Origin: an uncultured Clostridia bacterium
Lineage (GTDB): Bacteria; Bacillota; Clostridia; UBA1381; UMGS1253
Length of the DNA stretch: 28,529 nt
Reading direction: 5' to 3'
Assembly: GCA_934456295.1 (NCBI GenBank)
Contig: CAKSHB010000020.1
Span: 1 to 28,529 of the forward strand
Under the pieces are notes generated by a model. That model was not told the DNA's origin. It made no database searches and was given only the letters and a program-made list of their open reading frames with translations. This document shows, one piece after another, positions 1 through 6,798 of the stretch. The position numbers and the translations under genes were made by a program. Numbering within the stretch: the stretch's first letter is position 1; every line of letters starts with the position of its first letter.

Positions 1-1
1 G

Positions 2-94
2 ATAAAGACAAAATATGTGCGCTATTTCGCAAAAGGCTCCGACATAAGTGACTGGAATGCGGTAAGAGAGCTGCGCGTAAAAGTCAACGACTGA
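2..94 (+). CDS. C-terminal end of a protein, probably a discoidin (F5/8 type C)-like carbohydrate-binding domain (partial)
   Basis: Only the last 30 codons lie in the window; the frame is open from base 2 to the TGA at 92-94. The residues read KYVRYFAKGSDISDWNAVRE and then LRVKVND. The pattern K-Y-V-R followed by a W-N-x-(I/V)-x-E-(L/I)-x-(I/V) ending is the usual last pair of beta strands of F5/8 type C and related CBM32-like modules found at the end of secreted glycoside hydrolases and polysaccharide lyases. I infer a secreted carbohydrate-active protein whose catalytic part lies upstream. The fragment is too short to say which enzyme. It converges on galT and ends just before a strong terminator. 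Confidence 0.5.
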   Translation: MKTKYVRYFAKGSDISDWNAVRELRVKVND

Positions 95-114
95 TAAAAA
101 CTAAAACGAAATAT

Positions 115-149
115 AAAAAACCTGTACTGTCAGACAGTACAGGTTTTTT
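115..149. terminator. Bidirectional intrinsic terminator between converging genes
   Basis: A perfect 10-bp stem (121-130 with 134-143) closes a 3-base loop. It is followed on the plus strand by six T (144-149) and preceded by six A (115-120), so it also works on the minus strand. It serves both the upstream plus-strand gene and galT. Confidence 0.92.
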
Positions 150-163
150 GTGTGTAATTAAAA

Positions 164-1666
164 TTATTTTTCAGAGTTTACAAAATCAATAAAACGCATA
201 AATGCAGCTTTGCCTTCATCTGTCCTTTTATAAACGCCGGCATGCTCCAGCACCTTTGAAAATACCAATCCGACCTCATGGCGCAGGATATCGGTGACAT
301 TATCTTTGTTTATTTCATCATATTTTCCTTTGAATTCATCGACCCAGTCGGCATGCTTTGCAAGCGCTTCGTCTGCCCTTATGTCGCCGCCGTTTACAAT
401 GCTGTCGCTGAGAGCGGCAAGCTCGCCTTTGAGGCGCGCGGGAAGAACGGCAAGCCCCATGACCTCGATAAGTCCGATGTTTTCTTTTTTGATGTGATGC
501 AGCTCAGCATGGGGGTGGAATACGCCGAGAGGGTGCTCGTCTGTAGTGATGTTGTTGCGAAGCACCAAATCAAGCTCAAATTTTTCGTCACGCTTTCTTG
601 CAATCGGCGTGATTGTATTATGCTTTTCGCCGTCAGTTTCGGCAAATATAAACGCGTCTTTGTCACTGTAGCCTCTCCATGATAAAAGTATTTTGTCGGC
701 AAGCTCTATGAGGCGTTCTTTGTCAGAATTGCGCAGGCGAATAACCGACATTGGCCATTTTACAATGCCTGCCTCGGTATCGTCAAAGCCTTCAAATGAA
801 ATTTTTGTTTCAACGGGCGCTTTTGCCATGGCGAACTCATATCTGCCGCCCTGGAAATGGTCATGGCTGAGTATGGAACCGCCGACTATCGGCAAATCTG
901 CGTTTGAGCCGACAAAATAATGCGGAAATTGGCTCACGAAGTCAAGCAGCTTGCAGAAGGCTGCGCGGTTTATCCGCATGGGTACATGCTGACGGTTAAA
1001 CACTATGCAGTGTTCGTTATAGTACACGTACGGCGAATACTGGAAACACCAGTCAGTGTTATTTATCGTAACGGGAATTATTCTGTGGTTTTGGCGTGCT
1101 GCGGCATTAATTCTGCCTGCATAGCCCTCATTTTCGGGACAAAGCGCACATTTCGGGTAGCTGCTTTGCTTTGCGTTTTTTGCGGCTGCAATTGCTTTTG
1201 GGTCCTTTTCGGGCTTTGAAAGGTTAATTGTTATGTCGATATCGCCGTATTCGCTTTTTGTAACCCATTTTACATCTTTTTTTATACGGTAGCGGCGGAT
1301 ATAGTCGGTATCCTGACTGAATTTATAATAAAAGTCTGTTGCTTTTTCGGGTGAGAGCTTATACAGCCCGCTGAATTTTGAAATCACTTCGTGCGGCCGC
1401 GGCGTCATAATTCCCATAAGGCGCGTATCAAACAAATCGCGGTATGTAACGCTGTCCTCGATTATCCCGTTTTTTACCGCATAGTCACACAGCTCTCCAA
1501 GAACGCTCTCAAGGTCAACCTCGCTGTACTCGTCTTTCGGCTCTTCATATGAGTCAAGTCCCAGCGCGTCAAGCAAAAGATTTGTCACACAGATTTTATC
1601 CTCTTCCGATATGAGGTTTGTCCGTATGCCGTATGTAACAAGCTTTTTTATTGCGGTATTTACCAT
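164..1666 (-). CDS. galT: UDP-glucose--hexose-1-phosphate uridylyltransferase, class II (Firmicutes type)
   Basis: This cytosolic Leloir-pathway enzyme exchanges UMP between UDP-glucose and galactose-1-phosphate. The 500-residue protein is the usual length for the class II GalT found in Lactobacillales and Clostridia, longer than the roughly 350-residue E. coli type. Visible marks are a CxxC (C173, C176) in PKCALCPENEGY, the stretch NEHCIVFNRQHVPM near 217-230, and the active-site SHDHFQGG at about 267-274. The family works through a covalent uridylyl-histidine in this histidine cluster. The ATG is preceded by an AAGGGGAG Shine-Dalgarno 7 bases away and by a promoter at 1721-1749. No galK or galE is adjacent, so the rest of the pathway must be elsewhere. 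It ends on the shared terminator. Confidence 0.95.
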   Translation of the reverse strand: MVNTAIKKLVTYGIRTNLISEEDKICVTNLLLDALGLDSYEEPKDEYSEVDLESVLGELCDYAVKNGIIEDSVTYRDLFDTRLMGIMTPRPHEVISKFSGLYKLSPEKATDFYYKFSQDTDYIRRYRIKKDVKWVTKSEYGDIDITINLSKPEKDPKAIAAAKNAKQSSYPKCALCPENEGYAGRINAAARQNHRIIPVTINNTDWCFQYSPYVYYNEHCIVFNRQHVPMRINRAAFCKLLDFVSQFPHYFVGSNADLPIVGGSILSHDHFQGGRYEFAMAKAPVETKISFEGFDDTEAGIVKWPMSVIRLRNSDKERLIELADKILLSWRGYSDKDAFIFAETDGEKHNTITPIARKRDEKFELDLVLRNNITTDEHPLGVFHPHAELHHIKKENIGLIEVMGLAVLPARLKGELAALSDSIVNGGDIRADEALAKHADWVDEFKGKYDEINKDNVTDILRHEVGLVFSKVLEHAGVYKRTDEGKAAFMRFIDFVNSEK

Positions 1667-1720
1667 TTTATTTCTCCCCTTTATATCATGTCATATGTAT
1701 TTTTTAACCATATCGGGATA

Positions 1721-1749
1721 AGTATATCATAAAGAAGCCATAAAAGCAA
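1721..1749 (-). promoter_or_regulatory. Sigma-A promoter for galT
   Basis: On the minus strand there is a -35 box TTGCTT (1744-1749), a 17-base spacer and a -10 box TATACT (1721-1726), about 55 bases before the galT start codon. Confidence 0.7.
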
Positions 1750-1785
1750 TACGAAACACTGCATGTCGGGTTTTTCAAAAAAATT

Positions 1786-2040
1786 TTAATCATTTTTGAA
1801 AAAATCATCGCCGAAACAATAGAGAAAATAATCACATTCGTCGCAGCAACACTCGATTGTTTTGCCGCGGAAATTGGTATGAAATCCGTTTCCGCGACAG
1901 TCTTTTCCGTGGTTGCCCGGTGTCAGTTTTATTCCGCTTATATCAATTATGGGGGCTTTTTTTGAGAATATTTCGCCTATGAAACGGAACATAATTTTCG
2001 CTTTTGATGCGATTTTTTTGAATATATGATAGAAACACAT
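1786..2040 (-). CDS. Small cysteine-rich protein of unknown function
   Basis: I do not recognise this gene with confidence. The 84-residue product has a cationic amphipathic N-terminal part (residues 7-29, many K with I/F/M) and a Cys/His-rich C-terminal part. The latter contains C48, C64, C65, C66, C69 and C75 plus H44 and H54, in a PGNHGKDC ... ECCCDEC context that suggests metal binding or redox use. An in-frame ATG at 2076 would add 12 residues, but it overlaps the -10 box (2075-2080), so it cannot be the start. The ATG at 2040 has a GGGAG Shine-Dalgarno 7 bases upstream. It is divergent from the XRE regulator at 2151 and has an operator-like site over its transcription start. No clear terminator is seen after it. 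The gene looks real because of its promoter and ribosome site; a function cannot be given. Confidence 0.72.
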   Translation of the reverse strand: MCFYHIFKKIASKAKIMFRFIGEIFSKKAPIIDISGIKLTPGNHGKDCRGNGFHTNFRGKTIECCCDECDYFLYCFGDDFFKND

Positions 2041-2057
2041 AATAATTCTCCCAAAAT

Positions 2058-2072
2058 GTTCATCTTTAGAAC
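2058..2072. promoter_or_regulatory. Operator-like site, copy 1 (GTTC-N7-GAAC)
   Basis: GTTCATCTTTAGAAC is an interrupted dyad (GTTC/GAAC). It lies over the expected transcription start of the minus-strand Cys-rich gene, just downstream of its -10 box. It matches copy 2 in 14 of 15 positions. Binding by the neighbouring XRE protein is an inference. Confidence 0.55.
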
Positions 2073-2074
2073 AC

Positions 2075-2103
2075 ATTATAACGCAATATTAGCATAAAAT
2101 CAA
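2075..2103 (-). promoter_or_regulatory. Sigma-A promoter for the small Cys-rich gene
   Basis: On the minus strand: -35 TTGATT (2098-2103), exactly 17 bases, -10 TATAAT (2075-2080). This fixes transcription start near 2068 and so rules out the upstream ATG at 2076. Confidence 0.85.
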
Positions 2104-2110
2104 TACATAA

Positions 2111-2125
2111 GTTCATCTTTATAAC
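2111..2125. promoter_or_regulatory. Operator-like site, copy 2
   Basis: GTTCATCTTTATAAC repeats copy 1 with one change, in the same orientation and 53 bp away, which is about five helical turns. Its right half contains TATAAC (2120-2125), a possible -10 box for the XRE gene that starts at 2151. A repressor bound here could therefore shut off its own gene. Confidence 0.55.
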
Positions 2126-2150
2126 TTTTGCTTCGATCGGAGGAAAAGAA

Positions 2151-2396
2151 ATGAAAATATATTGGTATAACGGAAGAAAAAACATAATCGGTGAAAATTT
2201 GAAAAGAATAAGAACACAGAAGAGTTTGACGCAAAATGAACTTGCATCGCTTTTGCAGCTTAAAGGGTATGAGTTTGACAGACTGGCGGTGCTGCGTATC
2301 GAAAAGGGAACACGTTTTGTACCTGATTACGAAGTGGCGCTTTTATGTGAGGCGCTTGAGGTTTCATATGAAGAACTTATGAAAGGCGACGTTTGA
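2151..2396 (+). CDS. XRE-family helix-turn-helix transcriptional regulator
   Basis: The protein has 81 residues and is essentially a single lambda-repressor-like HTH domain. The core runs from about residue 13 to 77 (IIGENLKRIR, then LTQNELASLL, then a recognition-helix region AVLRIEKGTRFVPDY, then ALLCEALEVSYEELM). There is no second domain, so it probably acts as a small dimeric repressor. A GGAGG Shine-Dalgarno sits 7 bases before the ATG. It is divergent from the Cys-rich gene, and the intergenic region holds two matching dyads, so it likely controls that gene and itself. What signal it senses cannot be seen. Confidence 0.9.
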   Translation: MKIYWYNGRKNIIGENLKRIRTQKSLTQNELASLLQLKGYEFDRLAVLRIEKGTRFVPDYEVALLCEALEVSYEELMKGDV

Positions 2397-2409
2397 TATT
2401 GGGCAGGTA

Positions 2410-2438
2410 TTGACAGAGTGAAAATATGGGAGTATACT
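2410..2438 (+). promoter_or_regulatory. Near-consensus sigma-A promoter for the methyltransferase gene
   Basis: TTGACA (2410-2415), 17 bases, TATACT (2433-2438). The start codon follows 37 bases later. Confidence 0.88.
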
Positions 2439-2441
2439 TGG

Positions 2442-2457
2442 GTTAGATTGAACTAAC
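2442..2457. promoter_or_regulatory. Inverted repeat at the transcription start of the methyltransferase gene
   Basis: GTTAG-N6-CTAAC overlaps the predicted +1 of the promoter at 2410-2438. The position fits a repressor operator. A small RNA hairpin at the 5' end of the message is the alternative. The binding protein is unknown; its half-site differs from the GTTC/GAAC dyads near the XRE gene. Confidence 0.45.
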
Positions 2458-2475
2458 AAAAACGGAGGGATTTTT

Positions 2476-3099
2476 GTGATTGATAAAGTTACATTAAATG
2501 CACGCAGACCGAAGCGTGACGAATGTGGATATAAAATGCTTGAAAGAATGAATAAACGCCATAAATCGCTGTCATTGTGGGGACTTGAACATCTGTCGCT
2601 GGACAGTGCGGCAGATATTTTGGACGTTGGCTGCGGCGGCGGACAAAATATTTACCGTATGGCAAAAACTGCGCCGAAAGCAAAGGTATACGGTGTTGAT
2701 TATTCGGAGGCAAGTATCGAAAAATCGACTCAGGTAAACTATGACAACATAAGTACGGGACGTGTGGAGCTGCGCTACGGCACGGCGGAAAATCTGCCTT
2801 ATGAAAAAAATTCGTTTGACATAGTGACGGCTTTTGAAACCGTATATTATTGGGAAAATATTGTTTCGTGCTTTGAGAATGTGCGCGGTGTGCTTCGCGG
2901 CGGCGGACATTTTATGGTATGCAACGAGGATTGCAGCAAGGACGATATTGCCGAAACGGCTGAGGCGCTGGACATGCATGTGTATACTGCCGATGAAATA
3001 GGCGGTTTTATGGAGCAGGCGGGGTTTGTGCAGATAAAAAAATACTGCAATCCGAACGGAAGGTGGATTTGTGTTGTGGGGAAAAAGGCGGCTGATTAA
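2476..3099 (+). CDS. Class I SAM-dependent methyltransferase (UbiE/COQ5-like, Methyltransf_11)
   Basis: The protein has 207 residues and a Rossmann-fold methyltransferase core. SAM-binding motif I is ILDVGCGGG at residues 48-56, with an acidic end to strand beta-2 (VYGVDYSEASIEKS). Motif-II-like FDIVTAFETVYYWEN follows at about 115-129 and LRGGGHFMV at about 144-152. The N-terminal block around RMNKRHKSLSLWGLEHL is typical of a Clostridia subgroup whose substrate is unknown. Translation starts at GTG (2476) with GGAGGG 6-11 bases upstream. It is monocistronic, with its own promoter and a possible operator. The substrate (small molecule, lipid quinone or toxicant) cannot be deduced; the regulated promoter would fit an inducible role. 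Confidence 0.88.
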   Translation: MIDKVTLNARRPKRDECGYKMLERMNKRHKSLSLWGLEHLSLDSAADILDVGCGGGQNIYRMAKTAPKAKVYGVDYSEASIEKSTQVNYDNISTGRVELRYGTAENLPYEKNSFDIVTAFETVYYWENIVSCFENVRGVLRGGGHFMVCNEDCSKDDIAETAEALDMHVYTADEIGGFMEQAGFVQIKKYCNPNGRWICVVGKKAAD

Positions 3100-3105
3100 A
3101 GCAGG

Positions 3106-3135
3106 TTGATTAATATGCAGAATATGTGGTACAAT
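3106..3135 (+). promoter_or_regulatory. Sigma-A promoter for the nitroreductase gene
   Basis: TTGATT (3106-3111), an 18-base spacer and TACAAT (3130-3135). A GAAAGGCGG ribosome site follows before the ATG at 3175. Confidence 0.65.
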
Positions 3136-3174
3136 ATATATAGATAAATTTTTGGCGAAAGGCGGTTTTTACAG

Positions 3175-3687
3175 ATGAAAGATGCACTTACAGTATTGAA
3201 ATCACGCCGTTCATGTAGAAAGTTTGACGGCAGAGTTGTACCGGAAAAAGAGCTTGATGAAATTCTGGAGGCAGGAACATATGCGCCGACAGGCATGGGC
3301 AGACAGTCGCCGATTATGGTGGCGGTGCGTGATAAGGAAACGATAAAAAAGCTGTCGGAAATGAATGCGAAAATTATGGGAACCGACGGTGACCCGTTTT
3401 ACGGAGCAGCGACCGTGATAGTGGTGCTTGCGGACAGGAGTATGGCGACATATTTGTATGACGGTGCGCTTGTTATGGGAAATCTGATGAACGCGGCAGA
3501 GGCGGTTGGTGTTGAGTCATGCTGGATACACCGCGCAAAAGAGGAGTTTGACAGTGAAGAAGGAAAAGCGCTTTTGAAAAAATGGGGCATAGAGGGCGAT
3601 TATGAGGGCATAGGACATTGTGTGCTCGGTTACGGTGAAAAAACGCCCGAAAAGCCGCGCAAGCGGAATTATATATATAAAGTGTAA
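3175..3687 (+). CDS. Nitroreductase-family FMN-dependent oxidoreductase
   Basis: The protein has 170 residues, the short length common for this family. The FMN phosphate-binding start SRRSCRKF is at residues 10-17. GTYAPTGMGRQSP at about 33-45 lines the FMN site. The dimer-interface helix LVMGNLMNAAEAVGVESCWIH (about 101-121) and the IGHCVLGYGEK strand near 146-156 complete the fold. Such homodimeric flavoproteins use NAD(P)H to reduce nitro groups, quinones or flavins. The physiological substrate is usually unknown and cannot be read here. It has its own promoter and is not obviously linked to the methyltransferase in function. The following sequence stays open in the same frame past its stop and reads into a phage remnant. 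Confidence 0.9.
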   Translation: MKDALTVLKSRRSCRKFDGRVVPEKELDEILEAGTYAPTGMGRQSPIMVAVRDKETIKKLSEMNAKIMGTDGDPFYGAATVIVVLADRSMATYLYDGALVMGNLMNAAEAVGVESCWIHRAKEEFDSEEGKALLKKWGIEGDYEGIGHCVLGYGEKTPEKPRKRNYIYKV

Positions 3688-3711
3688 GCACAAACAGAAA
3701 AAGCGTATATT

Positions 3712-4131
3712 TTGATATATTGCACCTCCACTCAAAAAGCAGCCGTTTATAAAAATTGTGTTTTTAACAGCACAGATGACAAATATGCATTGCTTGCCCG
3801 TGAAATCGGCTTGACAGACGAACTACTCGGCAAGGTATACGGCAGCATCAGTACAATTGAGGCTGACAAAAACAGTCAGGGCAAAACCGTGAGCGGAAGT
3901 CAAAATAAAAAAATAAATGCTTATCTTAATACGCTTGATTTGCCGGCAGAACAGAAGAGATTGTTATTTGCGTGGTTTGCATCTTCTGGCAAAGAACAGA
4001 AGAAACAGCGTTATAATGTAGTTAATAACCTTAGCATATTGCAGGGCGATAAAAATGCTGTTTTGCAGTGGTTAATGGGAAATAAGAACATAAGCGAAAC
4101 GCAGATAAAAACAATATTCAACAGAAAGTGA
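3712..4131 (+). pseudogene. Remnant of a prophage structural or head-associated protein (C-terminal part)
   Basis: An open frame of 139 codons runs from a TTG at 3712 (in fact open from 3688) to a stop at 4129-4131. There is no ribosome site or promoter and no ATG near the front, so I read it as a decayed fragment and not an intact gene. The middle, around ISTIEADKNSQGKTVSGSQN followed by NAYLNTLDLPAEQKRLLF, resembles the C-terminal part of large phage-encoded proteins of Clostridia, where an 'ADKDxxGKxISGSxKxK...YINxLDL' pattern is common (family recalled, not searched). The last 50 residues are not recognised. It is more A/T-rich than its neighbours. Its position about 140 bp off the 3' end of a tRNA gene supports a prophage or integrated-element origin. 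Confidence 0.5.
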
Positions 4132-4143
4132 AAAACAATTCTC

Positions 4144-4161
4144 TGACTACTTTTTGACTAC
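4144..4161 (+). repeat. Two direct TGACTAC repeats, possible integrase arm-type sites
   Basis: TGACTAC occurs at 4144-4150 and 4155-4161, 11 bp apart (one helical turn), between the phage remnant and the tRNA 3' end. Tyrosine recombinases bind such short, in-phase direct repeats in the arms of their att sites. That this is an old attL/attR arm is inference. Confidence 0.3.
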
Positions 4162-4221
4162 CTCTTTTTTAGTTTTTAATGATATTATTTAATTTTATTT
4201 GATATCCTAAAACATGACAAG

Positions 4222-4259
4222 AGCCTTATATATCAATGCATTTGCTGATATATAAGGCT
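4222..4259 (-). terminator. Perfect 14-bp hairpin downstream of tRNA-Pro
   Basis: Arms 4222-4235 and 4246-4259 pair perfectly around a 10-base loop. It lies just past the 3' end of the tRNA (minus strand), so it most likely stops or trims that transcript. There is no clean T run on either side, so termination efficiency is uncertain. Confidence 0.55.
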
Positions 4260-4268
4260 TGGCTGTTT

Positions 4269-4344
4269 TGGTCTGAGTGGGGAGACTTGAACTCCCGGCC
4301 TCTTGAACCCCATTCAAGCACGCTACCAACTGCGCCACACCCAG
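4269..4344 (-). tRNA. tRNA-Pro (anticodon GGG)
   Basis: On the minus strand the sequence folds into a full cloverleaf. The 7-bp acceptor stem is CTGGGTG with CACTCAG (one G-U). The anticodon stem is CTTGA/TCAAG with loop ATGGGGT, giving anticodon GGG after T33. The T stem is GGGAG/CTCCC with loop TTCAAGT. The discriminator A and an encoded CCA end the gene. It would read CCC and CCU codons. It has its own consensus promoter at 4368-4396. Confidence 0.95.
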
Positions 4345-4367
4345 ATATATTTTTCGATGACTTATTT

Positions 4368-4396
4368 ATTATAAATTAAAAGCAGCGATATGTCAA
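4368..4396 (-). promoter_or_regulatory. Perfect consensus promoter for tRNA-Pro
   Basis: On the minus strand: TTGACA (4391-4396), 17 bases, TATAAT (4368-4373), about 20 bases before the tRNA 5' end. Confidence 0.93.
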
Positions 4397-4512
4397 GTGT
4401 TTTTTGCAATTTTATAAATTTTCTTTGTTCAATTGTATCACAACAGTTTCTTACGCAGGAAGTGTTAAAACAATAAAAAAGAAACGGATAAATCGATAAC
4501 CCGAAAAATACG

Positions 4513-4558
4513 AAAAACCGCCCGATGTTAAGAGACAACCCTCTTATATCGGACGGTT
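4513..4558 (-). terminator. Intrinsic terminator of the BspA-like operon
   Basis: A long, slightly imperfect stem (4516-4534 with 4541-4558) is followed on the minus strand by TTTTT (4513-4517). It lies about 110 bases past the stop of the 4666-6777 gene. The remaining gene-free sequence of 4397-4665 shows only a small GCAAAG/CTTTGC hairpin (from 4561) and nothing else I can identify. Confidence 0.8.
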
Positions 4559-4665
4559 CTGCAAAGGCATGTTTATAAGCTTTGCACCTTAGTTTTTAGC
4601 CGCAAAATTTGCCGTAAGCATTGTGCGCGGTCTTTTACGCTTCTTGACGCAGCATGCTTATTTTA

Positions 4666-6777
4666 TTATTTTAAAAATGTTTTTGTTTCCGGTCTGAGTG
4701 CATACGGGGTCAAATTGTCGCCCCATACATACACAGATATCCTGTCTGAGTTTTTATCGATAACAACGCTTTCCGCTTTTCCGGCATATTCAAAGGTCTT
4801 AACATCTGAAAGCCGCTCTCCGTTATAGCCTGCAACGATTATGGTTTTGCCCGTTTCAATATTCAATGCCGTAACCTTCACCGTATAGCCGCTGTCGGTT
4901 TTGTCGATTTCGCTTCTTGTAAACGGTATATAGTTAACCGCAGCATCATTAAGTTTGAAGTTACATTCTCCTACAGTTACCATCGCCCATTCTTCGGGTG
5001 TTTTATAGCATGAAACCGTTTTCAGGTCGGACGGGCTTGAGCTGAATGCATAATCGTTTATATACTTTAATGATTCGGGAATAACAATCTCGGTAATCGT
5101 TGACGGCGCATAGAGAAATGCACTTTGCGAAATCAGTCTTGTTCCGTTTCGGACTTCAATTTTTGCCGGCGTAAATAATTTGTCCTCTTTCGCGTGAAGA
5201 AGGCAGCCGTCCAAATAGAAATATACTCCGTCCTGCCAGTTTTCGGGATTTTGCTCAGCAAGCGTTGCCCAGAATGCAAAGCTTCCGATGTCCGTAACCG
5301 TTTTGGGAATTTTCGTCATATTAAGCTTTTCGCAAGTGTTAAATGCAAAGCTGCCGATTTGCGTCAGCCCATCGTTTAAGTCGGCATATTCGAGATTGCT
5401 GCACCCGTCAAAAGCATTGTCCTCTATCACCCTAAGCGATTTGGGGAATATAACCTCGGTAAGATTTATGCACTTTGCAGCAACATCCTCGCCGATTGTT
5501 TCAATCGTGTTCGGCAAATCCAATTTTGTAACCGGCGACTTTTTCGGAACAGCCATAAGTACGGTCTTGTTTTTGTCATACAAAATTCCGCCAATCGATG
5601 TATAATATTCATTTTCGGCGGCTGCATTAATATTTTCCAGATTATTGCAGTCGGTGAACACGGTTTTCTCTATATTTGTAACCGAGGACGGAATTGTAAC
5701 ATTTTTAAGCGAGCTGCATTTTGAGAGCGCACTTTTTGAAATCGCCGTAACAGTGTCCGGCAAATCAAGGTCGGTAACTGCCGATTTTGGCGGAACTTTC
5801 AAAAGCTCAGTTTTGCTTTTGTCATACAAAATTCCGTCAATTGATGTATAATCTTGGTTGTTTGCATCTACGTTTATGTCGGCCAAATCTAAGCATTTTT
5901 CAAAAATTGCACTCGAAACCATGCGCACCGTTTCGGGAATGTAAATCGTTTGCAGATAAAGGTTTGACAAGAAGCAACCGTCAATAAGTCCAATCGTTCC
6001 TTGTTTTAATTGAATATTTTCAGCGTTTGCTTTTGCTTTCACAGCCCAGTTTCCGCTGTATACAACACCGCCTGTATAATCTGCTGTGTCCTTATTTGTA
6101 TAGGCGGTATTATTAAAAATATCCGTGCCGATTTCTGTCAGCATATCGGGCAGCACAATGGATACGAGGCTCGTGCAGTCCTTGAAAGCATAATCGGATA
6201 TCTTTAAAAGCCCGTCATTCAAGCCGATAGTCTGAAGAGCAGAGCTTGCCAAAAAGGCTTTATAACCGATTTCCGTCACCGTTTCCGGGAGAGTATACTC
6301 CGTTTCGGTTTTGCCGCCGGAATATTTAACGAGCTTTGTTTTATCCTTATTAAAAAGTACATTTTCCTCCGCACAGAAAAACTCGTTGTTTTCATCTACC
6401 GTTATACTTTCAAGTATCGGACAATAGCGGTCAAAACTAAAATCGGTGCAGAGCGCATAGTCGCCTATTTCTTTTACACTTTTTCCGATATGCAGATTTT
6501 TAAGCGCTGTATGAAACAGAAAAATATCATTCGGAATGCTTGTTACGCCGTCGGAAAACACCGCCGTTTCAATTTCTGACGTATGCCTTGACCACGGCAC
6601 GGAGAGCATTTTGTCAATTGCGCCGTTTCCGCTTATTGTGAGAGTTTTTGTTTCGACATTATATTCCCATGTCAGATTATCACCGAATATTCCGCCGTTT
6701 GTTTCTTCGGCAAAAACCGGAACTGCCATGCACAAAACCGCAATCAAAACTATAAATGCTAAAATTCTTTTTCCCAA
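4666..6777 (-). CDS. Secreted BspA-like leucine-rich repeat protein (no SLH anchor)
   Basis: The 703-residue protein has a signal peptide (residues 1-23, AFIVLIAVLCMAVPVFAEE). A BspA-type N-terminal strand follows (WEYNVETKTLTISGNGAID), then many LRR_5 (BspA/Treponema type) repeats of about 23 residues with the TxIxxxAFxxCxxLxxVxxP pattern to about residue 600. A larger unit containing YTSI(D/G)GILYDK recurs; its DNA copies at 5575 and 5821 are 246 bp (82 codons) apart, with a more diverged third copy nearer the N-terminus. The last 85 residues form a beta-rich domain ending VYVWGDNLTPYALRPET, a tail seen on secreted Clostridia proteins. Translation starts at TTG (6777) after a GGTGGTG ribosome site, 21 bases behind the SLH-bearing gene, so the two are one operon. 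Probably an adhesin or ligand-binding surface protein. How it is retained at the cell is not visible. Confidence 0.88.
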   Translation of the reverse strand: MGKRILAFIVLIAVLCMAVPVFAEETNGGIFGDNLTWEYNVETKTLTISGNGAIDKMLSVPWSRHTSEIETAVFSDGVTSIPNDIFLFHTALKNLHIGKSVKEIGDYALCTDFSFDRYCPILESITVDENNEFFCAEENVLFNKDKTKLVKYSGGKTETEYTLPETVTEIGYKAFLASSALQTIGLNDGLLKISDYAFKDCTSLVSIVLPDMLTEIGTDIFNNTAYTNKDTADYTGGVVYSGNWAVKAKANAENIQLKQGTIGLIDGCFLSNLYLQTIYIPETVRMVSSAIFEKCLDLADINVDANNQDYTSIDGILYDKSKTELLKVPPKSAVTDLDLPDTVTAISKSALSKCSSLKNVTIPSSVTNIEKTVFTDCNNLENINAAAENEYYTSIGGILYDKNKTVLMAVPKKSPVTKLDLPNTIETIGEDVAAKCINLTEVIFPKSLRVIEDNAFDGCSNLEYADLNDGLTQIGSFAFNTCEKLNMTKIPKTVTDIGSFAFWATLAEQNPENWQDGVYFYLDGCLLHAKEDKLFTPAKIEVRNGTRLISQSAFLYAPSTITEIVIPESLKYINDYAFSSSPSDLKTVSCYKTPEEWAMVTVGECNFKLNDAAVNYIPFTRSEIDKTDSGYTVKVTALNIETGKTIIVAGYNGERLSDVKTFEYAGKAESVVIDKNSDRISVYVWGDNLTPYALRPETKTFLK

Positions 6778-6798
6778 TTTGCACCACCCTTTTATGCG

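Noticed and set aside
278..1219. Plus-strand open frames of 75-134 codons opposite galT
   Set aside because: They are antisense to a clear galT coding frame, have no ribosome sites and encode no recognisable domain.
2041..2076. Longer start (ATG at 2076) for the Cys-rich gene
   Set aside because: That ATG overlaps the -10 box and precedes the transcription start; the ATG at 2040 has a proper ribosome site.
3688..4268. Second att copy of the tRNA-Pro 3' end
   Set aside because: I looked for a repeat of the T-arm/acceptor sequence left of the phage remnant and did not find one.
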